From: an uncultured Desulfovibrionaceae bacterium
GTDB lineage: Bacteria; Desulfobacterota; Desulfovibrionia; Desulfovibrionales; Desulfovibrionaceae
Direction: 5' to 3'
Assembly: GCA_947074125.1 (NCBI GenBank)
Contig: CAMTOM010000119.1
Span: 1-5,510, forward strand
DNA length: 5,510 nucleotides
Below the pieces are notes generated by a model, which was not told the DNA's origin, searched no databases, and saw nothing but the letters and a program-made list of their open reading frames with translations. Below, one piece after another: positions 1 to 5,510 of the stretch; position 1 is the stretch's first letter, and the number at the start of each line of letters is the position of its first letter. The translations under genes were made by a program, and so were the position numbers.

Positions 1-2
1 AG

Positions 3-164
3 CTTCTTGTCCTTCTGAACCGAACGACAGCACAGCCCAAAAAACGCACGGCAAAAAAACCCCTATCAATCATCATCCATATTATTGACCTTACGGCAGC
101 AGCGCTTTGGAAGGAACAGGAAGAACTCAGCCATAAACACATTGATATCCTTGCTGATCTTTCT
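3..164 (+). other. C-terminal end of an upstream PAS-like domain and its exit helix
   Basis: Residues 1-54. The stretch SIIIHIIDLTAAALWKEQEEL (residues 22-42) looks like a final PAS beta strand (IIIHIIDLT) followed by a charged helix. The same layout closes each later unit, as in VIHDIDDQK or FVMDIDEQK plus an acidic helix. This implies at least one more PAS domain beyond the left edge of the window. The assignment rests on pattern only, because most of the domain is missing. Confidence 0.5.
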
Positions 165-3100
165 GAGGTCATTCCTTTTGAGTATGTTTTTGCCACCGAT
201 ACGCTGACGCTCTCTCCGACGTTCACAGAATTTTTTGACCTGCCGCACAGCTATCCAGAATTCAGCCGCAAGCTCCAGCAAAAAGATTTTGTTTTTCCGC
301 TGGGAAAGCATTCAATCCTGCTCACGCGAGAAACCCCCAGAGAAAATGCTCCTGAATTCCCACTCACGCTACGCAATGGCAATGTTCACAGCTTTACCAT
401 AGCAAGTAAACTCATTTTTGATACTGTCGCACAAACAGACAAGCTTGTGGGCGTTCTGTGCAACATACGCCAATACAAAGACTCCCAGCTTTCCCTGCTT
501 GATAAAAGCCTGACCGACAGCATGACAGGACTTTGGAACAAGTCCGCTACAGAAGAGAAAATTTCTACCGCCTTAAAAGAAGTACATCAGGATTCGCTGG
601 GTGTTTTATTACTGGTAGATGTCGACAACTTTAAAAAAGTGAACGACACTCTGGGGCATCTTGCTGGAGACGCCATCCTGGTGCAACTCTGCCGTCAGAT
701 GGCCAGAACATTCCGCAAAAACGATATCCTCGGACGTATCGGCGGCGATGAATTTCTCGTTTATCTTGGTGGCGTCACAGATTTGCAGGTTGTGCTGGAA
801 AAAGCGGCGCTTTTGTGTAGCTCCATGCAAGATCTTTACACTGGCAATGGTGATGCCGACAGTGGCATCACACTCAGCATTGGCATTGCCTATACTGCCA
901 CTCCACTTGCGTACAGGGAAATTTTTGAGCAAGCCGACGCAGCTCTTTACCAGGCCAAGGCCAGCGGTAAAAATCAGGTCAATATCTATGGTCAAAGCCC
1001 TGATGAGCATCCCGACGCCTCATTTCCCAAAGAAAACACACACGTCGCCCCACCACGTCATCAGCATAATATTGTTGTTGATCTTATTGATATTATTTTT
1101 CGGATATACGACCGTGAACAAGGCATTGACGATGTTCTTACCTTCATTGGCAACACATTGCATCTTGAAAAGATTGTTGTCATGGAAATATCAGCGGACA
1201 AGCAGTATATCGAGCTTGGTCATGAATGGTGCGCCAAGGATATCCCAGCCCAGAAAGAGCACTTCCCTCCCATCCCGTTGCACAGCTTTGTTTTTCCAGA
1301 ACCATCAGAACAGGAAAATATCTTCTACTGCTCCGATGTTGAGGATTTAGATCCTCTTTATCGGCACATTTTCCCACAAAATGTTCGTGCAGTTCTACAG
1401 CATAAGCTTATTTATGGAGACCTGCTGCTTGGCAGCATCAGTTTTGAAGCCTACTCAGCGCCGCGAATCTGGACACAGCAAGAAATAGAAATTCTCTCCT
1501 TTTCAGCAAAAATTATCAGCGAATTTCTCTATTCACGACACTCCAAAAATCTGCTCCTGCAAAACATAGAAAGCACGCGCATTATTCTTGATGCCTTGCA
1601 GTTGGCAAGTGTCTTTATCGTCGATGAAGAACATATCATACTCTACAGCAATCATACCGCTGAAGAGAAATGCGGAGTTTCTCCCATTGGCAGACCTTTT
1701 CACGAATTTCTTCTCGCCTCACAGCATAAAGACTGCATCAACTGCCCTCTCAGCAGAGACAAAAACCGCATGGAATTGAATCTTCCTGGTGAAGCCTACA
1801 GTCTGCTTCTTTATAATACTCCTTTTGGCGAGGCTGTGGATATTTCACTCTCTCCCATTACCTGGGGTTCCAAGCCAGCACAGATCATCATGATCTCCGA
1901 GCATAAACAGTCTGAAGAAGAGATTGAGCTTAAACGCAAAAAAGAAGCCTATATCCGCTCCATCTGTTCCATTTATGAACTGGTTATCGAAATTGATCCA
2001 GATCAGGAAAACTACGAAGTACTCCTGTGTGATAACAACCATCTTCAGAGCTTGCCACTCCGTGGCACATATGAAGATGCGCTCTATTTTATCAGCGATG
2101 CTTTCATTCCAGAAAAACACCGTAAGGAGCTGTATGACGCCTGCTCCCTGCCTCTTATCCGCAAAAAGCTCTCTTCCGGAAACAAGGAAAAACGCCTGCG
2201 CACCCTTTCATGGATACAGGATGGTGATCTGTTCTATAAAAGCATCTGTACCATGCCCTATACGACATCAGCAGGAAAACAGCGTTTTCTTCTTTGCGTA
2301 AGTGATATCACAGACCTCAAGCTTCAGGAAATCCGACAAAAACAGGAAGAAGAAAGCCTGCGCCGTGCACTGCAAAACAGCATGCAGGAAATCTTCCGCC
2401 GCGATGATGCAGAACATTTGCGCATTTCTGAGGCGCAGTATGAGATTGAGCAACGCTATCAAATGGTGCTCAAGCAAACCTGTGATTTTCTTCTGGAAAT
2501 CAACCTGGGTACAATGACGTACAAATGTACTCTTTTCAATGCCGCCATCACGCCAGAAGACACTCTTTTTCCGGACACAGAAGGAAATTACGCAGACGAC
2601 TTTGAAAAACTTACCGACTCTCTGGTTCCCCTCAAAGACCATAGCGCCATTCAAAAGCTGTCTCCCACATCACTTCAAAAAAACTTTAATCAGGGAGTAC
2701 GCTCTTTCTCCTGTCAGTATCGTCTCAAGCTTATAGGCAGTGAATTTCGATGGGTACAGGCAAATGTCACTTTCCTTGTCTATCGCGACCTCCCTCTGGC
2801 ATATGTGCTGATACACGATATTGATGACCAGAAACGCCGTGAGGAACAGGGCGCCAGAGATGAACAGTACCTCTATGCTGCCCTCAGCAATATTATTGAT
2901 GAACTTTACGAAATAAATGTCACTCGCAATACCTGCAGTCTCATCTATGCGGTTCGTGACAATGACCTGCTTTTCCCCCGTGGCGGCACACTCCAGGAAC
3001 ATATTTCTTACACGTTACAGGAGTGCATTCATCCTGACGACCGTGACCGCGCCGAACAGCATTTCAACCTCAATACTATCCGCCAGTTCTTCAACTCCAC

Positions 3101-5450
3101 CGAGAATGCCTGCCTCACAGCAGATTTTCGCAGAAAAAATGATAGGGAAGAATACCGCTGGCAATCCATTCCTATCACACCACGAGATAATGCCGCAGGA
3201 GATGAAGCCTATCTTTTCTTTGTGCTTGATGTCGACAATCAGAAGAAAGCAGAACTTGCGCGCATAGAAGAAGAACAATCTCTCTTCTTCGCCATGAGTA
3301 GTGTCTATGAAGAGCTGTATGAGCTGAATTTTACAGAAAATACCTATCGTATCCTTTATGCCAATGAGAAAAAATATTTTCCTTTCCCTCATACAGGTGA
3401 CCTGGAAAATATTCATAAAGAATACACCCAGTCCAATCGCATTCATCCTGCTGACAAAGTGCGCGTTTCAGACCTTTTTTCACTCTCTGCCATTGAAGAA
3501 TTTTTCGCCCAGACAAATCAGAACTGCTTTACTCTTGAAGTACGTATCCTCTGGCAGGATAACAACTACCACTGGGCTTCCCTACACCTTTTCCCCTATC
3601 GCAATGAACGTAACCAGTCTGTGTATATGTGCTTTGTCATGGATATTGACGAGCAAAAAACAGCGGAAATGAAGTTATTGGAAGGACAGGAACGCTTCTT
3701 CAAGGCGCTTGGCAGCATTTATGAAGAATTGTATGAAATGGACTATACTGAAGACGCCTATCATCTTCTTCATACCTCACCCAGCAAATACCCCGCTCCC
3801 CCAAAAGAAGGTACCATACATACAGATCTGAAGTGTTTTCTCAATAATGGCAATATTCACCCTGAAGACATGCCGCGCATTGCCGCATTTTTGGATATTG
3901 AGATTATTCGGGAGTTTTTCGACACTTCCGGCAAAACCTGCATGACAGGAGAATTCCGCAAATATTGCGCAGACGGGCAGTACCGCTGGACCGCACTGTA
4001 TCTTTTTCCCAATGTCTCTGACAAGGAACATGAAGAATATATGTTCTTTGTCATGGATATTGAAAAACAAAAAGAAGCTGAAGACAAAGCCTCCTTCGAA
4101 GAACTGCGTTTCCAGACAGCTATTCGCAATATTTACTCCGAACTTTATGAAATCAATATCACACAAAAAAACTACCGTCTGATTTTTTCTTCAGACCGCT
4201 TTGAACTACCGCCATCTGATCTTAATATGGGGGGACTTGTTTCCTACGTATCCCAGAAGCTGGTGCATCCTGACGATCGTGAACGCTTCAAAGAATTCAC
4301 AGCCCTGGAAAATCAAAGCACACTCTTTGGTTGCGGCAAGGAATGTATTATCTTTGAAGGACGTTTTGCGACGCCTGACAAAGAATATCGCTGGGGCTCA
4401 CTCACCATGTTCCCCCATCATCTTGCTGATACGAATGACGAAGTATACCTGATTTTTGGCATGGATCGACAACGCCAGAAAATGCTGGAATTTGCAGCCA
4501 AAGAACGGGAAGAGATCCATACACGCAAAGAACGTCATTTCCATAAAGCACTCGGCAATATCTATGATAGTCTCTATGAAGTAAACCTGACGCAAAACAG
4601 CTACAGAATAGTACACCATGTCGAGAATAAATTTGCGGCTCCACCTATGGAAGGTTCATTGCCCGAAGGAATGAACTATATTGTTACTCATATTGTCGAT
4701 CCCGATTTGCGAGAAGAGTTCTCCAGTCAGATGAATGCTCACACCTTGCGCAATTTTTTCGCGCAGGGAGAAGAAGAGTCTTTCCTTTTGGAAACGCGTT
4801 TATTGCGCATGGATACCACCTATTCATGGGCATCCATCACCATTTTCCCATCCACATCATCCCCAAATCCAGATGAAGATGAGGTCTATCTCGTCTTCAT
4901 TATGGATAGAGAAAAACAGAAGCAAACATGGCTCACAGCACAACGCATAAAAGAAAAAGCCCGTCAGGAAGAAGAAAGCTTCCAACGTGCCCTGAATCGT
5001 ATCTATGAAATTTCTTATGAGCTGAATCTTATCAAGAATTCCTATCGCCTTTTGCAAGAAAAAGACAAATTCCTGCCACTGCCTCACTCAGAAGGAAGAC
5101 TGGACGAACTTATTGGAAGCCTTCTTGAACATCGTGTCCATCCCGATGACAGGATGGTTTTCCTGGACTTTTCCAACCCCAAGAATATTTTAAAAAGCTT
5201 TGCAGAAGGGCGTGAATTTCATGTGTGCGAAATACGCCTGAGTACCCGTGCGGGCGCCTATCTTTGGACAACAATCACTATTCTCCCCCATCTCACCGAT
5301 ATCAACAAAGAGATGACATATTTGATGGTTGCCATTGATATTGATGCGCAAAAAAAGATACAGGCAGCCACCCGCGACAAAGAATTGCGTCCAAGCCCAG
5401 AACAGACACACTTTTTTGCCGCACTCCGCCCTATCTATGATGAAATTTAG
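3..5450 (+). CDS. Giant PAS/GGDEF/GAF/multi-PAS diguanylate cyclase, 5' partial
   Basis: The protein is predicted to make c-di-GMP from two GTP in the cytoplasm, under control of many sensor modules. Domains in order: end of a PAS (residues 1-54), PAS (55-158), GGDEF (170-330), GAF-like (357-513), PAS with CxxC (527-634), then eight PAS_3-like units (650-1789) and a 26-residue stub of a ninth. The frame has no stop back to base 3 and no in-frame ATG, GTG or TTG before 447. The GTG at 447 lies inside the last strand of a PAS domain and has no Shine-Dalgarno sequence upstream, so it is unlikely to be the start; the true start is outside the window. No transmembrane segment or signal peptide is visible. 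Most GGDEF proteins end with the GGDEF domain, whereas here about 1485 residues follow it. The gene ends at TAG directly followed by TAA inside a repeat unit, so it may be 3'-truncated by mutation. The enzyme class is confident; the signals sensed are unknown. Confidence 0.9.
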   Translation, partial: LLVLLNRTTAQPKKRTAKKPLSIIIHIIDLTAAALWKEQEELSHKHIDILADLSEVIPFEYVFATDTLTLSPTFTEFFDLPHSYPEFSRKLQQKDFVFPLGKHSILLTRETPRENAPEFPLTLRNGNVHSFTIASKLIFDTVAQTDKLVGVLCNIRQYKDSQLSLLDKSLTDSMTGLWNKSATEEKISTALKEVHQDSLGVLLLVDVDNFKKVNDTLGHLAGDAILVQLCRQMARTFRKNDILGRIGGDEFLVYLGGVTDLQVVLEKAALLCSSMQDLYTGNGDADSGITLSIGIAYTATPLAYREIFEQADAALYQAKASGKNQVNIYGQSPDEHPDASFPKENTHVAPPRHQHNIVVDLIDIIFRIYDREQGIDDVLTFIGNTLHLEKIVVMEISADKQYIELGHEWCAKDIPAQKEHFPPIPLHSFVFPEPSEQENIFYCSDVEDLDPLYRHIFPQNVRAVLQHKLIYGDLLLGSISFEAYSAPRIWTQQEIEILSFSAKIISEFLYSRHSKNLLLQNIESTRIILDALQLASVFIVDEEHIILYSNHTAEEKCGVSPIGRPFHEFLLASQHKDCINCPLSRDKNRMELNLPGEAYSLLLYNTPFGEAVDISLSPITWGSKPAQIIMISEHKQSEEEIELKRKKEAYIRSICSIYELVIEIDPDQENYEVLLCDNNHLQSLPLRGTYEDALYFISDAFIPEKHRKELYDACSLPLIRKKLSSGNKEKRLRTLSWIQDGDLFYKSICTMPYTTSAGKQRFLLCVSDITDLKLQEIRQKQEEESLRRALQNSMQEIFRRDDAEHLRISEAQYEIEQRYQMVLKQTCDFLLEINLGTMTYKCTLFNAAITPEDTLFPDTEGNYADDFEKLTDSLVPLKDHSAIQKLSPTSLQKNFNQGVRSFSCQYRLKLIGSEFRWVQANVTFLVYRDLPLAYVLIHDIDDQKRREEQGARDEQYLYAALSNIIDELYEINVTRNTCSLIYAVRDNDLLFPRGGTLQEHISYTLQECIHPDDRDRAEQHFNLNTIRQFFNSTENACLTADFRRKNDREEYRWQSIPITPRDNAAGDEAYLFFVLDVDNQKKAELARIEEEQSLFFAMSSVYEELYELNFTENTYRILYANEKKYFPFPHTGDLENIHKEYTQSNRIHPADKVRVSDLFSLSAIEEFFAQTNQNCFTLEVRILWQDNNYHWASLHLFPYRNERNQSVYMCFVMDIDEQKTAEMKLLEGQERFFKALGSIYEELYEMDYTEDAYHLLHTSPSKYPAPPKEGTIHTDLKCFLNNGNIHPEDMPRIAAFLDIEIIREFFDTSGKTCMTGEFRKYCADGQYRWTALYLFPNVSDKEHEEYMFFVMDIEKQKEAEDKASFEELRFQTAIRNIYSELYEINITQKNYRLIFSSDRFELPPSDLNMGGLVSYVSQKLVHPDDRERFKEFTALENQSTLFGCGKECIIFEGRFATPDKEYRWGSLTMFPHHLADTNDEVYLIFGMDRQRQKMLEFAAKEREEIHTRKERHFHKALGNIYDSLYEVNLTQNSYRIVHHVENKFAAPPMEGSLPEGMNYIVTHIVDPDLREEFSSQMNAHTLRNFFAQGEEESFLLETRLLRMDTTYSWASITIFPSTSSPNPDEDEVYLVFIMDREKQKQTWLTAQRIKEKARQEEESFQRALNRIYEISYELNLIKNSYRLLQEKDKFLPLPHSEGRLDELIGSLLEHRVHPDDRMVFLDFSNPKNILKSFAEGREFHVCEIRLSTRAGAYLWTTITILPHLTDINKEMTYLMVAIDIDAQKKIQAATRDKELRPSPEQTHFFAALRPIYDEI
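165..476 (+). other. PAS-like sensor domain directly before GGDEF
   Basis: Residues 55-158. It begins with PFEYVFATDTLTLSPTF, which matches the opening strand pair seen in PAS_3-type domains of many diguanylate cyclases (F-E-Y-...-D-T-L-T-L-S). It closes with KLVGVLCNIRQYK, a typical last strand and start of the exit helix. A short helix (DSQLSLLDKSL) leads into the GGDEF domain, the usual coupling arrangement for PAS control of cyclase dimerisation. No cofactor-binding residue can be named. Confidence 0.65.
510..992 (+). other. GGDEF diguanylate cyclase domain with intact active site and I-site
   Basis: Residues 170-330. It opens with LTDSMTGLWNK, the standard entry motif. The metal- and GTP-binding segment DVDNFKKVNDTLGH (residues 206-219) keeps the expected Asp, Lys, Asn, Asp, Gly and His. 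The signature GGDEF is at 741-755 (residues 247-251). RKND at 714-725 lies exactly five residues before it, which is the RxxD inhibitory site that binds c-di-GMP. SIGIA (292-296) and a closing YQAKASGKN complete the fold. From known family rules this should be an active, feedback-inhibited diguanylate cyclase. Confidence 0.96.
1071..1541 (+). other. GAF-like sensor domain
   Basis: Residues 357-513. It opens with a helix (VDLIDIIFRIYDREQGIDDVL) and a strand (KIVVMEIS), and ends with GDLLLGSISFEAYSAPRIWT followed by QQEIEILSFSAKIISEFLY. The W-T-x-x-E-I-E-I-L-x-x-x-A-x-x-I sequence is the classic last helix of GAF domains. It is joined to the GGDEF domain by a Pro/His-rich, probably flexible linker (residues 331-356). 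The ligand is not predictable; there is no obvious bilin or iron-binding Cys/His set. Placement of GAF after GGDEF is unusual. Confidence 0.75.
1581..1904 (+). other. PAS domain with a CxxC motif
   Basis: Residues 527-634. ILDALQLASVFIVDEEHIILYSN is a canonical PAS start (a short helix, then two strands and a turn). GRPFHEFL then leads to DCINCPL, with cysteines at residues 578 and 581 (codons at 1734 and 1743). A comparable C-x-x-C-P placement occurs in many bacterial PAS domains after the helical stretch. The domain ends with AQIIMISEHK and an acidic helix (SEEEIELKRKKEAY) running into the repeat array. The cysteines could be redox-active or metal-binding, which is inference only. Confidence 0.7.
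1950..2318 (+). repeat. PAS_3-like unit 1 (most diverged)
   Basis: Residues 650-772. It starts with SICSIYELVIEIDPDQENYEVLL, matching the YEELYEIN...YRLL opening of the later units. The acidic turn is FIPEKHRKE instead of HPDDR, and the YRW position reads FYK, so it is the only unit without the Trp. It closes with FLLCVSDITDL, a standard PAS last strand. Confidence 0.65.
2319..2450 (+). other. Long charged helical linker between units 1 and 2
   Basis: Residues 773-816, rich in Glu, Gln and Arg and probably coiled coil. The other units are joined by much shorter linkers. Within it, QEEESLRRALQNSMQEIF resembles the entry helix of unit 8 (QEEESFQRALNRIYEIS), and the 15 bases CAGGAAGAAGAAAGC are identical at 2343-2357 and 4965-4979. 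It may be the leftover start of a lost unit or simply a signalling helix. Confidence 0.5.
2451..2834 (+). repeat. PAS_3-like unit 2
   Basis: Residues 817-944. It opens with MVLKQTCDFLLEINLGTMTYKCTLF. The HPDD turn is replaced by VPLKDHS. It has CQYRLK, the FRW turn (Trp at 2751) and a closing VLIHDIDDQKRRE. It is intermediate between unit 1 and the tighter group of units 3-8. Confidence 0.75.
2862..3254 (+). repeat. PAS_3-like unit 3
   Basis: Residues 954-1084. All the signature points are present: ALSNIIDELYEINVTRN, HPDDRDR at 3030, IRQFF, a Cys at 3111 followed by LTADFR, EYRW (Trp at 3159) and FVLDVDNQKKAE. It is one of the most consensus-like units. Confidence 0.82.
3255..3668 (+). repeat. 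PAS_3-like unit 4
   Basis: Residues 1085-1222. It shows AMSSVYEELYELNFTENTYRIL, HPADKVR, IEEFF, a Cys at 3525 before FTLEVR, NYHW (Trp at 3573) and FVMDIDEQKTAE. It is close to unit 5: the 18 bases CTTTGTCATGGATATTGA recur at 3632-3649 and 4046-4063. Confidence 0.83.
3669..4082 (+). repeat. PAS_3-like unit 5
   Basis: Residues 1223-1360. It shows ALGSIYEELYEMDYTEDAYHLL, HPEDMPR, IREFF, a Cys at 3939 before MTGEFR, QYRW (Trp at 3987) and FVMDIEKQKEAE. It has the same 414-base length as unit 4, and the two are probably the most recent duplicate pair. Confidence 0.83.
4083..4490 (+). repeat. PAS_3-like unit 6
   Basis: Residues 1361-1496. It shows AIRNIYSELYEINITQKNYRLI, HPDDRER at 4266, a Cys at 4344 before IIFEGR, EYRW (Trp at 4392) and IFGMDRQRQKMLE. 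The helix that ends in FF elsewhere reads STLFG here. Confidence 0.82.
4491..4931 (+). repeat. PAS_3-like unit 7
   Basis: Residues 1497-1643. It shows ALGNIYDSLYEVNLTQNSYRIV, a drifted turn VDPDLREE, LRNFF, a Ser where units 3-6 have Cys, TYSW (Trp at 4827) and FIMDREKQKQTW. It has a longer entry helix (AAKEREEIHTRKERHF) than units 3-6. Confidence 0.8.
4932..5369 (+). repeat. PAS_3-like unit 8
   Basis: Residues 1644-1789. It shows RALNRIYEISYELNLIKNSYRLL, HPDDRMV at 5139, HVCEIRL, AYLW (Trp at 5265) and VAIDIDAQKKIQ. This is the last complete unit. It has a long Lys/Arg/Glu entry helix. Confidence 0.8.
5370..5447 (+). repeat. Stub of a ninth PAS-like unit, cut by the stop codon
   Basis: Residues 1790-1815. 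HFFAALRPIYDEI matches the entry of the other units (RFFKALGSIYEEL, HFHKALGNIYDSL). The frame then meets TAG exactly where Tyr of the YE pair is expected. The remainder of this unit is not translated, so the C-terminus is unlikely to fold as a PAS domain. Confidence 0.75.
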
Positions 5451-5453
5451 TAA
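5448..5453 (+). other. Tandem stop codons TAG-TAA ending the gene
   Basis: TAG at 5448-5450 is followed directly by TAA. In the repeat pattern these two codons should be Tyr and Glu (TAT/TAC and GAA/GAG). TAT to TAG and GAA to TAA are each a single base change. The doubled stop makes ordinary readthrough unlikely. Confidence 0.8.
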
Positions 5454-5510
5454 ATTAATCTGGCTCCGGTCCTCCTACGTACTCTTCACAGTACGTGCTT
5501 CATACCCCCC
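5454..5510 (+). pseudogene. Possible decayed continuation of the ninth repeat
   Basis: The frame stays open for 19 codons to the window edge and reads INLAPVLLRTLHSTCFIPP. The matching part of unit 7 is VNLTQNSYRIVHHVENKFAAPP. With a few gaps it shares N, L, R, H, F, P and P. This could be an old repeat separated by the two stops. The stretch is short and its G+C (29 of 50 in the last 50 bases) is higher than the gene, so foreign DNA is an alternative. Confidence 0.3.
5477..5496. other. 7-bp inverted repeat (stem-loop) after the gene
   Basis: ACGTACT (5477-5483), the 6-base loop CTTCAC, then AGTACGT (5490-5496). A flanking T-G pair could extend the stem by one. No run of T follows on the + strand, so it does not look like an intrinsic terminator. 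It could be part of a structured RNA or the end of a mobile element that continues past the window. Confidence 0.4.

Larger units (their letters stand above)
1950..5447 (+). repeat. Tandem array of PAS_3-like units (eight plus a stub)
   Basis: The array covers residues 650-1815. Each unit runs: helix (F-x-x-A-L-x-x-I), first strands (YEELYEINxTxNxYRLL), an acidic turn related to HPDDR, a helix ending in FF, a strand with E-x-R, a turn ending in YRW, and a last strand with VMDIDxQKxAE. The turn Trp is found in units 2-8 at 2751, 3159, 3573, 3987, 4392, 4827 and 5265, a spacing of 405-438 bases. HPDDR plus YRW is typical of the PAS_3 fold. The units are clearly related but diverged at DNA level, so the duplication is old. 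Units 3-8 are closest to one another; units 1 and 2 are more distant. Confidence 0.85.

Noticed and set aside
66..311. 81-codon open frame on the - strand near the left edge
   Set aside because: Antisense to a well-formed PAS domain in the main frame; the Arg/Lys/Phe-rich product has no family resemblance.
609..1010. 133-codon open frame on the - strand
   Set aside because: Antisense to the conserved GGDEF domain; no recognisable motif and no ribosome binding site.
661..1350. 229-codon open frame on the + strand, offset from the main gene
   Set aside because: It lies fully inside the GGDEF-GAF coding region in another frame, has low-complexity Ser/Leu/Ile-rich sequence with no domain, and the main frame shows unmistakable GGDEF motifs.
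3015..3446. 143-codon open frame on the - strand, with others like it along the array
   Set aside because: Antisense frames recur across the repeat units because the sense codons repeat; Phe/Ile-rich products are typical shadows of Glu/Lys/Asn-rich sense coding.
1950..5447. CRISPR array or diversity-generating retroelement target
   Set aside because: The repeats are about 400 bases long, protein-coding and diverged at DNA level. No reverse transcriptase, template repeat or short spaced repeats are visible.
5477..5510. Rho-independent terminator for the large gene
   Set aside because: The stem is only 7 bp and is followed by GCTTCATACCCCCC rather than a T run.

Overview
This window is essentially one very long gene on the + strand, followed by about 60 bases that are hard to assign. 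The reading frame is open from base 3 to the TAG at 5448-5450. That gives at least 1815 codons, with the 5' end outside the window. In residue numbers used here, residue n is the codon that begins at base 3n. The product is a multidomain signalling protein centred on a diguanylate cyclase (GGDEF) domain that looks catalytically intact and still has its product-inhibition I-site.

Order of parts: the last strand and exit helix of a PAS-like domain (3-164); a complete PAS-like domain (165-476); GGDEF (510-992); a short Pro/His-rich linker; a GAF-like domain (1071-1541); a PAS domain with a CxxC (1581-1904); then an array of eight PAS_3-like units (1950-5369). Units 2-8 share a Trp every 405-438 bases. 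The frame closes 26 residues into what looks like a ninth unit, at a tandem TAG-TAA. The 19 codons after these stops are still open and weakly resemble the next part of a repeat, so the gene may be a shortened version of a longer one. No second catalytic domain (EAL, HD-GYP, kinase) and no membrane segment is visible in the window.

What it probably does: many PAS/GAF modules linked by short helices pass signals to one c-di-GMP synthase. The cyclase lies near the N-terminal part of the visible protein rather than in the usual C-terminal place, so nearly 1500 residues of sensor-like sequence follow it. The ligands cannot be read from the sequence.

Organism: a bacterium of medium G+C (mid-forties percent by eye), with frequent CTG, CGC and CTC codons and few AGA/AGG. 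This fits a Gram-negative or Desulfovibrio-like anaerobe better than a low-GC clostridium, but it is a weak inference. There are no RNA genes, CRISPR arrays, recognisable transposase genes or further protein genes. All other open frames are shadows of the large gene.
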